Below, one piece after another: positions 8,930 through 17,932 of a stretch of 24,253 nt of DNA. The notes beneath the pieces were generated by a model. That model was not told the DNA's origin and searched no databases. It worked only from the letters and a program-made list of their open reading frames with translations. Each line of letters begins with the position of its first letter. Within the stretch, counting starts at the first letter, position 1. The translations under genes were made by a program, and so were the position numbers. The DNA is from Methanobacterium sp. UBA410 (GTDB taxonomy: Archaea; Methanobacteriota; Methanobacteria; Methanobacteriales; Methanobacteriaceae), in NCBI GenBank assembly GCA_002498385.1, contig DAHH01000010.1, positions 50,166 through 74,418 of the forward strand, in the 5' to 3' direction.

Positions 8930-9261
8930 TTTGTTTATTTCCTAAATAATTAATAAATTAAAGCTGAAGTTAATTTTATTGAATAAAGTTAAGATAAATA
9001 TAATTATTTTGGATAATAACACTTTTGGATAAGAATGATAAGAAACAACACCAAAAACTGAACTCCTTTATAAAAGTAACTTTGTGATTTACCAAATATA
9101 GGAGATTGCAATCATGGAAGATTTTTATCAGCAAAATAATAGTAAAATATCTGATACCAAATCCATTAGTAAATAATGAGAGTAAAATATAAATTTCTAA
9201 ATCCAACATAATTAAGGTTAAAGATGTTTGAAGTGTCATACCACAAAGCACAGGGAAAAAT
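8930..9261. other. AT-rich divergent intergenic region
   Basis: A 332-base spacer between the leftward flippase operon and the rightward acetyltransferase, so it should contain both promoters. An open reading frame of 99 codons crosses it on the minus strand, but it is hydrophobic, low in complexity and without a ribosome binding site. I recognise no RNA gene. Confidence 0.45.
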
Positions 9262-9870
9262 ATGCAAAAATTCAAGGATATTTTTGGAACCAGAAGCCAT
9301 GAACTTAATCATGACCTTCGCAAATCTGAAAATGTAACCATCGGTGTGCAGTACAGAAGGCTGTCCAGGTATCCCATTATCGGTGATAATCCGACAATTC
9401 GCTCAAACTCTGTGATATACAATGATGTTGAGATTGGGGACAACTTTAAAACTGGCCACAACGTTTTGATACGCGAAAAAACCGTGGTCGGAGACAACGT
9501 GCTTGTTGGAACCAACTCGGTGGTTGAGGGACACTGCAGCATCGGAAGCAACGTCAGCATCCAGTCGAACGTGTACATACCCAAAAATACCATAATTGAA
9601 GACTACGTTTTCATTGGTCCATGTGTATGTTTCACCAACGACAGATACCCAATAAGAACTGATTACAAGCTTAAAGGTCCTAAAATAAGGAGGGGAGCAT
9701 CAGTTGGGGCAAATTCCACTTTCCTCTCGGATGTGGAGGTTGGTGAGGGCGCAATGGTGGCTGCCGGGGCTATAGTGACAAGGGACGTGCCCCCATATTT
9801 CCTTGCAATAGGTGCACCTGCAAAGATAAAATCGCTGCCTCGACATTTAAGAACCTGTAACAAGATTTAA
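9262..9870 (+). CDS. Hexapeptide-repeat (left-handed beta-helix) acetyltransferase
   Basis: 202 residues made mostly of imperfect hexapeptide turns from about residue 38 to 180, for example VEIGDN, TVVGDN, CSIGSN and TIIEDY, then VSVGAN-like and VEVGEG. The loop FTNDRYPIRTD and the later KGPKIRRGASVGANSTFL resemble the WlbB/FdtC group, which N-acetylates UDP- or dTDP-linked amino sugars. VTRDVPPYFLAIGAPAK is the usual end of the helix. It should work as a trimer with acetyl-CoA. ATG 9262 has an AGGGA seven bases upstream. It is a single gene facing away from the flippase operon and converging on the DUF2304 gene. Acetylation of a nucleotide-amino-sugar or of the glycan itself is likely; the exact substrate is not predictable. 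Confidence 0.85.
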   Translation: MQKFKDIFGTRSHELNHDLRKSENVTIGVQYRRLSRYPIIGDNPTIRSNSVIYNDVEIGDNFKTGHNVLIREKTVVGDNVLVGTNSVVEGHCSIGSNVSIQSNVYIPKNTIIEDYVFIGPCVCFTNDRYPIRTDYKLKGPKIRRGASVGANSTFLSDVEVGEGAMVAAGAIVTRDVPPYFLAIGAPAKIKSLPRHLRTCNKI

Positions 9871-9919
9871 AATCACCTAAAAAAAAGATACAGTATAAGT
9901 ACATTAACTAGAAACCCAA

Positions 9920-10285
9920 TTAAGGTTTCTTATCATCACCTTTCTCATCTGGAACATTTAAATTCTCATTTTGAATTGCTATTTCCCTCACCAGGTCTGT
10001 AAGTTCTTCTTCAATGGTTTCAAGTTTGTTGTACACCTTGAAAATGAGGTAGTAACCTAGAAGGAGTCCTAATACCAGGGCTAAGTCCAATCCTCTTCCT
10101 ATTCCTGTGAACTTGGCGATGAAAGAAGTTAGAGTAGGGTATATTGAAACTGCTATAACCACGATCCATATGAGGTTCCATAGAATCATCATTCCAGGGG
10201 ACAGTTTACCCTTTTTGAACCTTAAAATCGTCCATATAATGGCAAGAAATCCAATAAAAATTCCGATTATTTGATATATCATCAT
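9920..10285 (-). CDS. DUF2304 small membrane protein
   Basis: 121 residues with three hydrophobic helices (about 2-20, 33-53 and 68-87), then a charged, probably coiled tail. The pattern IIGIFIGFLAIIWTILRFKKGKL, followed by a tryptophan-containing second helix, matches DUF2304. Members of this family usually lie directly after a DPM1-like glycosyltransferase, as here, and are thought to help seat that enzyme at the membrane; that role is inferred from context. Its start is preceded by AAGGTG with an eight-base gap, and a second ATG follows directly. The gap to the upstream gene is 34 bases, so both are likely on one transcript. Confidence 0.85.
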   Translation of the reverse strand: MMIYQIIGIFIGFLAIIWTILRFKKGKLSPGMMILWNLIWIVVIAVSIYPTLTSFIAKFTGIGRGLDLALVLGLLLGYYLIFKVYNKLETIEEELTDLVREIAIQNENLNVPDEKGDDKKP

Positions 10286-10319
10286 TTTAAATGCACCTTA
10301 AATTGATTACTGAAATTAA

Positions 10320-10997
10320 CTACTTCAAAATGTTCATTATCAGCTTGAAGAGTATTTTAAGCCCGACTTTTGTGTTGGTACCCTTGGACATGGAGTAATC
10401 TGTGTAAATAGTTTTCATGGGTACTTCTTCAAGTTTAAGGTCTTTGGTTTTGATTTCACCTATTATCTCGGATGAAACACCGTATTCCCTTGAGTTTATG
10501 TTTATCAACTCTGCAGCTTTCCTGCTAAAGGCTCTGAGGCCTGATTGAGAGTCATTAATTTTAACACCGTAAAAAATTCGGGTTATCAGGTTCATTATCT
10601 GGTTTCCAAGCTTTTTTGCAAGGGGCATGTCATCGAAATTCCTTTTTCCAATAACGATATCGGCTTCAGCATTCTTTATGGGCCTGCAAACATTTTTTAT
10701 GTCTTCAGGATCGTGCTGTCCGTCTGCATCGAAGGTTACAATGATATCTGGATCATGCAGGAGGGCTGCAGTTATACCCGTCCTTAAAGATGCACCTAAA
10801 CCTCTGTTCAAGAGGTGTTTGTAGATAAATCCTTTGCTCCCATTTTTATCAATGACACTCTTCGCCCTTTTGTATGTTTCGTCGATAGAGCCATCATCAA
10901 CCACAACGAGGTTAAATCCCCTTTTAAAAAGTTCTTCCATTACTTTAACCACGGTTTTTTCCTCGTTGTAGGCTGGTACAACCACAAATACCCTCAT
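10320..10997 (-). CDS. Dolichol-phosphate mannosyltransferase-like GT2
   Basis: A 225-residue GT-A glycosyltransferase of the DPM1-like group. VVVPAYNEEKTV (5-16) and LVVVDDGSIDET (30-41) bind the nucleotide, FDADGQHDPEDI (89-100) holds the metal-binding DAD, and DSQSGLRAFSRKA is the family's acceptor-side motif. It lacks a C-terminal transmembrane domain, and the DUF2304 gene downstream may supply the membrane part. The likely product is a polyprenyl-phosphate sugar (mannose or glucose) used by membrane glycosyltransferases. ATG 10997 lies five bases after AGGAGG, and a TATA box (11044-11051) lies about 45 bases upstream, giving a short leader. Confidence 0.9.
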   Translation of the reverse strand: MRVFVVVPAYNEEKTVVKVMEELFKRGFNLVVVDDGSIDETYKRAKSVIDKNGSKGFIYKHLLNRGLGASLRTGITAALLHDPDIIVTFDADGQHDPEDIKNVCRPIKNAEADIVIGKRNFDDMPLAKKLGNQIMNLITRIFYGVKINDSQSGLRAFSRKAAELININSREYGVSSEIIGEIKTKDLKLEEVPMKTIYTDYSMSKGTNTKVGLKILFKLIMNILK

Positions 10998-11043
10998 ACA
11001 ATCCTCCTGATAATATTTGTATACATAACTTTCACGATATTAA

Positions 11044-11051
11044 TATATAAA
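11044..11051 (-). promoter_or_regulatory. Archaeal TATA box of the DPM1-like/DUF2304 operon
   Basis: TTTATATA on the minus strand, about 47 bases upstream of the start codon at 10997. With the usual 22-27-base distance, transcription should start near 11020 and leave a leader of about 20 bases containing AGGAGG. Confidence 0.55.
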
Positions 11052-11219
11052 CTGAATAAGAATAATATTGAACTGAACAACAAATAATTCAATTACCAAC
11101 TATAATTTAATTATCAACTATATAAAGGTTGATTTCTTCTCCTTTCAGAAAAAGTTTCTCTTTTCCAGAAAAAAATAATTAAAAGTGAGCCAATTTAGGG
11201 GAGCTTGACTGAAACTAGT

Positions 11220-11804
11220 TTAACCTGCCAGTTTCATTGCAAGTTCTGCAACGCGTCTTCCAAGATTTCTGGATGTTTCAACACCCACAGCATCGGTTTT
11301 TGCATCACCTTTAACCTTTCCAACACCTGTTCCACCGTAGTGAGCCAGGGGTGCTCCATCTCCCACAACGATTGCATCCTGGATGAGAAAGAACTCGCGT
11401 ATTGTGGATATTGTTGTTTCCTGTCCTCCGTTTCTGGAACCTCCCACAGCTATGGCACCTCCAACCTTGTCCCGGAGTTTGAAATTCATTCTCAGGGGTC
11501 TGGACCTGTCCATGAACATCTTAAGCTGGGATGTGACGCTTCCAAAGTACACAGGGCTTCCTATGATTATTCCATCTGCATCCTGAAGTTTTGCAATGAT
11601 TACACGCATGTCGTCGTATATCCCGCATTCTCCAATATTCTTACATATATCACAGGCAATGCAAGGCTCTATGTTCATTGAAGCAATGTTTATGAGCTCT
11701 GTCTCTGCTCCTGCTTCTTCTGCAGATTTTAGGGCTGTTTTAACAAGATGTGCTGTGTTACCATCTTCTCTGGGACTTCCCATGATTCCAATTATCTTAA
11801 CCAA
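11220..11804 (-). CDS. Iron-sulfur flavoprotein (Isf family)
   Basis: 194 residues of the flavodoxin-like NADPH:FMN-reductase fold. IIGIMGSPREDGNT (4-17) binds the FMN phosphate, and IIIGSPVYFGSVTSQLKMFM (79-98) is the second flavin loop. Cysteines 48, 51, 54 and 60 form C-x2-C-x2-C-x5-C, the compact cluster of Isf from Methanosarcina, which carries a [4Fe-4S] centre beside FMN in a homodimer. Isf enzymes accept electrons from ferredoxin and are linked to reduction of oxygen or peroxide; that function is transferred from the family. The start is TTG at 11804, chosen because AGGAGGT lies six bases upstream and the next codons give the expected VKIIGIMGS. It stands alone, divergent from the methyltransferase at 12123. 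Confidence 0.9.
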   Translation of the reverse strand: MVKIIGIMGSPREDGNTAHLVKTALKSAEEAGAETELINIASMNIEPCIACDICKNIGECGIYDDMRVIIAKLQDADGIIIGSPVYFGSVTSQLKMFMDRSRPLRMNFKLRDKVGGAIAVGGSRNGGQETTISTIREFFLIQDAIVVGDGAPLAHYGGTGVGKVKGDAKTDAVGVETSRNLGRRVAELAMKLAG

Positions 11805-12122
11805 ATTGATACCTCCTGAAAAAAGTTCAATCCATTGAATTAGATTTATAAAAGGATTAAATTAAATTTTTTTATCAACCCACCAAAAACGTGCAAAACT
11901 TTATTTGAATCCTGATATCTGAGGTTGTGTAAATGTCTCAGAAATTTAAATATGTGAATTAAGCTTTTAAAAAAGGGAAAACTAGTAATATTCCGGATTA
12001 AACATTTTAGAAGATAAGATTTTTTAAATGCATTATTCCACTTTTTAAAATTGGAATCTAACTGAATATTATTTTTTATAGATTTAACCAAATTCAAATA
12101 GGATGAACCCAATTTTATATGT
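11805..12122. other. Divergent promoter region
   Basis: A 318-base AT-rich spacer between the flavoprotein and the MnmC-like gene. It holds a good TATA box for the leftward gene (separate entry) and a weaker TTTTTTATAG near 12071-12080 for the rightward gene. The minus-strand open frame here (11846-12133) looks accidental. Confidence 0.5.
11844..11855 (-). promoter_or_regulatory. Archaeal BRE/TATA element of the flavoprotein gene
   Basis: CCTTTTATAAAT on the minus strand, about 40 bases before the TTG start. Transcription would begin near 11820, just upstream of the AGGAGGT ribosome binding site, so the leader is very short. Confidence 0.6.
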
Positions 12123-13664
12123 ATGAACAGCAAAAACCGTTACAACACACTTACAGTCACAGAAAATGTCTTAGAAATCATTGAAAACTGGTTTAAGGCT
12201 GAAAAATTGGGAGACAAAAGTGCAAGAGCCCAGGCTGCACATGAACTAAGCAAATTTTTAATAGAAACTGGTGATGGAACCTATACTCTCAGATCCAATG
12301 AGTTAAATGGAAAATCTGAGACAATGCACACTTACCACGGTGCAGTGACTGAGTCACTTGAAAAATATGTTAAACCTTCAAAACTCAGGGAAAAAATGGA
12401 TGCAGGCAAGAATTTACACGTGCTGGACATCTGCAGCGGTCTTGGATATCATTCAGCAGCATGTATCGAATTTTTAAATAATAGTTTAAATGATAAAAAT
12501 TTAAACAATGAAAACAAATCTGAATATTCACCAGGTAAGGATCATCTGAAACCAACTGAGGATCATTTAAAAATTCATTGTCCACAGATCAGAATTGACA
12601 TGGTTGAAATTTCAATAGAAACTATTGCAGCAGCTTTACTCATTCCAAATCCATTAAAATCATATGGAATCATTAAAAAAGCAGTAGAAGACAAGCTTTA
12701 TGGTGAAGGGTTCCTTAAGTTCAGAGTTCAGGATGAATCCCAGTTTTTAGGTGACCAGTTTTCAGATGAATTTAGAAATCTAGGTGAACTTAAAAACTTA
12801 GGTGAATTTAAAAACGTAGATACTCTGGACAAAAATATTCCAGAAAATCTTAAACTAAGTGAAAATTCAGTTACAATCCATGGGAATCCTGAAATAAAAG
12901 AAACCCAGGATAAAATCTCTAAAAACCTGGACATAAACATATATTGTGAAGATGCACGAGATTTAATTAAAAAAATACTTAAAAGTCGGGATAAACCTGA
13001 AGATCAGGTTACGGAAGAGGATTACGGTGAAAATTATGATGCAATATTCCTGGCACCATTCAGTCCTTCTAAATCCCCAGAAGTTTGCACAGTCGAATTT
13101 TTCAAGGCCCTCAGAAGTATTCTGAAAGAAGATGGGATGATCTTAACGTACACATCTGCAGCACCTGTACGTTTCGCTCTCATAGAAGCAGGTTTTCATG
13201 TAGGGGAAGGGCCACGCTTCGGAAGAACTGGAGGTACGATTGCATCATCTTCACTCCAAAACATTGAAAAACCCTTATCAATGGAAGACGAACGCATGAT
13301 CGCATTAAGTGATGCAGGCATACCTTTCAGGGACCATGAGTTAAATAGTTCAGGCTTTGAAATAGCTGAAAAACGTGCAAATAAACGAAAAAATGTGCGA
13401 GGTTCATCTAAATTTGCATCAAGTGTTAAAGCGCCCATATATTTAGGTAAAAGCCTGGAGGATATTGATGATCCTCGGTTAAAACGCAGGGTTCTTAAAA
13501 GCATTGAAAAACTTGGCTTTGAAGAGTTAAACTGTGAAAAATTAAAATATGTTGTCTGCCCCCAATTTGATAGTTGCATCTGCGGTTCTAACTGTCAAAA
13601 AATAGAAAATTCTCGTGATAGGATTAAAGAAATGGTAAAAAGGCTTTCTAAGCTTGTTAAATGA
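12123..13664 (+). CDS. MnmC/MnmD-type SAM-dependent methyltransferase with archaeal insertion
   Basis: A 513-residue protein whose core matches the methyltransferase domain of MnmC, which finishes wobble-uridine modification in bacterial tRNA. THGAVTES-like TYHGAVTESLE (70-80) is followed by the SAM loop LDICSGLGYHS (101-111), then DMVEIS (159-164), the acidic strand end. NYDAIFLAPFSPSKSPEVCT (304-323) with LTYTSAAPVRFALIEAGF (341-358) are the clearest MnmC signatures. Between them lies a ~100-residue Asn/Lys/Glu-rich insertion (about 205-275) built partly of short repeats. The C-terminus (471-491) has five cysteines, C-x7-C-x5-C-x-C-x3-C, possibly metal-binding. It is larger than the usual ~250-residue MnmD. 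Substrate in archaea is unproven. It lies 87 bases upstream of tgtA, another tRNA-modification gene, on the same strand. Confidence 0.8.
   Translation: MNSKNRYNTLTVTENVLEIIENWFKAEKLGDKSARAQAAHELSKFLIETGDGTYTLRSNELNGKSETMHTYHGAVTESLEKYVKPSKLREKMDAGKNLHVLDICSGLGYHSAACIEFLNNSLNDKNLNNENKSEYSPGKDHLKPTEDHLKIHCPQIRIDMVEISIETIAAALLIPNPLKSYGIIKKAVEDKLYGEGFLKFRVQDESQFLGDQFSDEFRNLGELKNLGEFKNVDTLDKNIPENLKLSENSVTIHGNPEIKETQDKISKNLDINIYCEDARDLIKKILKSRDKPEDQVTEEDYGENYDAIFLAPFSPSKSPEVCTVEFFKALRSILKEDGMILTYTSAAPVRFALIEAGFHVGEGPRFGRTGGTIASSSLQNIEKPLSMEDERMIALSDAGIPFRDHELNSSGFEIAEKRANKRKNVRGSSKFASSVKAPIYLGKSLEDIDDPRLKRRVLKSIEKLGFEELNCEKLKYVVCPQFDSCICGSNCQKIENSRDRIKEMVKRLSKLVK
12771..12824 (+). repeat. Three 18-bp imperfect tandem repeats inside the MnmC-like gene
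   Basis: Units 12771-12788, 12789-12806 and 12807-12824 encode FRNLGE, LKNLGE and FKNVDT. The period is in frame and matches the 18-bp duplications in nearby spacers. The encoded segment is in the non-conserved insertion. Confidence 0.75.
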
Positions 13665-13686
13665 TTTTTAGCATGTTTAACGGATA

Positions 13687-13695
13687 ATTTTTATA
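13687..13695 (+). promoter_or_regulatory. Possible TATA box of the tgtA operon
   Basis: ATTTTTATATT overlaps these bases, 57-65 bases before the TTG start, which would give a leader of about 30 bases containing AGGTGG. A second TATA-like string at 13715-13723 would give an almost leaderless message. Read-through from the upstream methyltransferase is also possible. Confidence 0.35.
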
Positions 13696-13751
13696 TTAAT
13701 AAAAAAAATAACGATTTATAAAATTCATATTCATTATAAAAGGTGGAAAAC

Positions 13752-15799
<2,048 letters not shown>

Positions 15800-15800
<1 letters not shown>

Positions 15801-16153
15801 TGTTACCTGGTGCAGGTATGAACCCAAAACAGTTGAAACAGATGCAGAGATCCATGAAAAAAATGGGAATGGACATGAAGGACGTGAAGGGTGTTACGGA
15901 GGTTGTCCTAAAGTTCAAAAACAAGGAAATTTTGATCAAAAACCCTAAAGTAAACCTTATGGATTTCATGGGTCAAAAAACATACCAGATAAGCGGTAAA
16001 ATAAAGGAAAGAAAGCTTGAAACCGAACTTGAGATCCCAGATGATGATGTTGAAATGGTGGCAAATCAAGCTGGTGTAACCAAGGAGGAGGCTCTGAAAG
16101 CTCTCAAGGACACTGGTGGTGACCTTGCAGAAGCCATAATGAGGTTAAATTAA
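15800..16153 (+). CDS. nac: Nascent polypeptide-associated complex protein (archaeal NAC)
   Basis: About 117 residues. A Met-rich start (GMNPKQLKQMQRSMKKMGMDM) precedes the NAC domain (about 30-75, with VTEVVLKFKNKEILIKNP), which dimerises and binds the ribosome near the tunnel exit. The C-terminus, AGVTKEEALKALKDTGGD to AIMRLN, is the UBA domain of alpha-NAC. Archaeal NAC is a homodimer thought to shield emerging chains. Two adjacent ATGs overlap the tgtA stop (ATGATG, 15797-15802). AGGAGG at 15788-15793 is three bases from the first and six from the second, so the second is preferred; starting at 15797 adds one Met. Confidence 0.95.
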
Positions 16154-16154
16154 A

Positions 16155-16910
16155 ATGGTATTTATTGCCCATATATCTGATTTACACGTTGGTTCAGTTA
16201 ATTTCAAGGAAGACCTTCTCATAAGTGCAATATACAAAGTTAACGATATGCATCCAGATGTAACAATTGTAACTGGAGATATAACTGAAAACGGTTATTA
16301 CCCTGAGTTTGAAAAGGCAGCAAAATATCTGGGCATGATAAAATCTCCAATGATGGTTGTTCCTGGAAACCATGATGCAAGACACGTTGGAGATGAATGT
16401 TTTGAAGAACTTATAAAAGAGAGATATGGAGCACTTGATATTAAAAAACATGGTGTAAAGGTTATTGGACTTGACAGCAGTGAACCAGACCTTGATTATG
16501 GAAAAGTTGGAAGATCACAGCAGAAGTGGATGGAAGATCAGCTTCTTGAGGGAGAGAAAAACAATCTCTACAAGATAATAGCCCTGCACCACCATATAAT
16601 ACCTGTGCCAAAAACTGGTCGAGAACGGAACGTTTTGAGTGATGCTGGAGACATACTGCTATCTGTAATAAATGGAAATGCAGATCTTGTGCTTTCCGGC
16701 CACAAGCACATGCCCCACGTATGGAAAATGGAGGGAACTGTGTTTGCAACGGCAGGTACAGTTTCATCACTCAGACTGAGGGGAAAAGCACTTTCTTCAT
16801 TCAACACAATAAATATAAATAACGATTTCATTGAGATAGTTTTGAATCGTGCTGATGGAACACACAGATGTCTTGCAAAATATGAAAACACTTGTAAGGT
16901 GATCGATTGA
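16155..16910 (+). CDS. Calcineurin-like metallophosphoesterase (CpdA/Icc-like)
   Basis: 251 residues with the full dinuclear-metal set: D9-x-H11 (SDLHVG), G41-D42 (TGDIT), G71-NHD (PGNHD), a His group at 145-147 (LHHHIIP) and GHKH at 182-185. The arrangement is that of class III cyclic-nucleotide phosphodiesterases such as CpdA, but the family also contains nucleases and phosphodiesterases for other substrates, so the substrate is open. It has no signal peptide and should be cytoplasmic. The ATG is one base after the NAC stop, and the end overlaps the next gene by four bases (TTGA). Its place beside a cyclase-like protein makes a nucleotide substrate attractive but unproven. Confidence 0.9.
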   Translation: MVFIAHISDLHVGSVNFKEDLLISAIYKVNDMHPDVTIVTGDITENGYYPEFEKAAKYLGMIKSPMMVVPGNHDARHVGDECFEELIKERYGALDIKKHGVKVIGLDSSEPDLDYGKVGRSQQKWMEDQLLEGEKNNLYKIIALHHHIIPVPKTGRERNVLSDAGDILLSVINGNADLVLSGHKHMPHVWKMEGTVFATAGTVSSLRLRGKALSSFNTININNDFIEIVLNRADGTHRCLAKYENTCKVID

Positions 16911-17932
16911 AAGTAATTGTTGATGCATCCAATGTAGCCCATTACGGGAAAGTTAAGGATGGAAAACCCATCCTGCAAAATATCTTAGAGGCAGTACAAG
17001 CCCTGGAAAAGTTGGGATACGAACCTGTTCTGATAGCAGATGCATCTCTCAGGCATGAGATAGATGAAAAAGAAGAGTTTAACAAGCTTCTTGAAAAAGA
17101 AGAGATTAAACAGGTACCTTCCGGCACAACAGCCGATCACTTCATACTGAAAATGGCTGAAGATGAGAATGGGAAGATACTGTCGAATGATGTTTTCAGG
17201 GATTACTTCGATGAATTCCAGGATATAAGCAGTCGAAGAATTCCGTATTCCTTTAAAAATGGAAAAATTTTGGTTGGAACATCTTCAAAACCTAAAAAGG
17301 TTAAGAACATACTGCAGAAGATATGCTCACAGGTACTGGTGGAATTTGAGAGAAAGGGATTTGATGCCTACAAACAGAAAGGCAACAAGAAACTCAGCGG
17401 TATTGCAGTTGCAAAGGAAGCCATAGACAGGATAACAATAGCTAATGATGAAAGCATTGATTCCAAGCTAGAAGACGTGTTCATGAAGATACCCCTCTTT
17501 GATAAATTCCTCAACCTGGTTGAAGAAGCCGAAAAAACCAGTGATTTTATCATATTTGTACTTGTCAGCCCAAGGGACTACCAGGGTGCGGTGAAAAATG
17601 CTGGAAATATAGCTGTAACTGTTGGGGACAGGTTAAAACTTGATCATGCCCCCCTTGTAGCTGTTAGGAATGATCTTTTCACCAAACCGCAGGCCTTTGA
17701 GCTTAACATTATTTACTCTGATGAAATACTTGAAGAATCTCCCTACAATGTTAACATAACAATAAACGACCATGACTACGCATTTGTAAAGAAAAACTCA
17801 AGAAACATCGCAAGCACGGTAGCTGCAAGACTTGGAACATGGAAGTTCCCAATAGTATCAGTTAAACCCAGCATGCTCATGGAAAAACCAGGACACTTCG
17901 ACATAACGTTAGAGAAGGGAGGAGCAAAGTAA
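16907..17932 (+). CDS. Zc3h12a/NYN-type PIN ribonuclease with duplicated C-terminal unit
   Basis: 341 residues. Residues 2-125 match the Zc3h12a-like (Regnase) branch of PIN/NYN nucleases: KVIVDASNVAHYG (D6), VLIADASLRHEID (D45), PSGTTADHFIL (D77) and KILSNDVFRDYF (D95, D99), then RRIPYSF. The four acidic positions expected for metal-dependent RNA cleavage are all present. The remaining 215 residues are not a domain I recognise. They contain two similar units, about 213-270 and 281-336, sharing the pattern NIA-x-TV-x2-RL…P-x-V-x-V…KP-x2-F. TTG 16907 overlaps the phosphoesterase stop and is preceded by AAGGTGAT. It is cytoplasmic with no zinc finger. RNA cleavage is inferred from the fold; target RNA is unknown. 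Confidence 0.82.
   Translation: MKVIVDASNVAHYGKVKDGKPILQNILEAVQALEKLGYEPVLIADASLRHEIDEKEEFNKLLEKEEIKQVPSGTTADHFILKMAEDENGKILSNDVFRDYFDEFQDISSRRIPYSFKNGKILVGTSSKPKKVKNILQKICSQVLVEFERKGFDAYKQKGNKKLSGIAVAKEAIDRITIANDESIDSKLEDVFMKIPLFDKFLNLVEEAEKTSDFIIFVLVSPRDYQGAVKNAGNIAVTVGDRLKLDHAPLVAVRNDLFTKPQAFELNIIYSDEILEESPYNVNITINDHDYAFVKKNSRNIASTVAARLGTWKFPIVSVKPSMLMEKPGHFDITLEKGGAK

Noticed and set aside
8976..9275. 99-codon open frame on the minus strand between flippase and acetyltransferase
   Set aside because: No ribosome binding site, low-complexity hydrophobic product, overlaps the start of the acetyltransferase and occupies what must be a divergent promoter region.
11846..12133. 95-codon open frame on the minus strand
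   Set aside because: Lys/Asn/Phe-rich translation of AT-rich divergent promoter DNA that overlaps the flavoprotein TATA box and the methyltransferase start.
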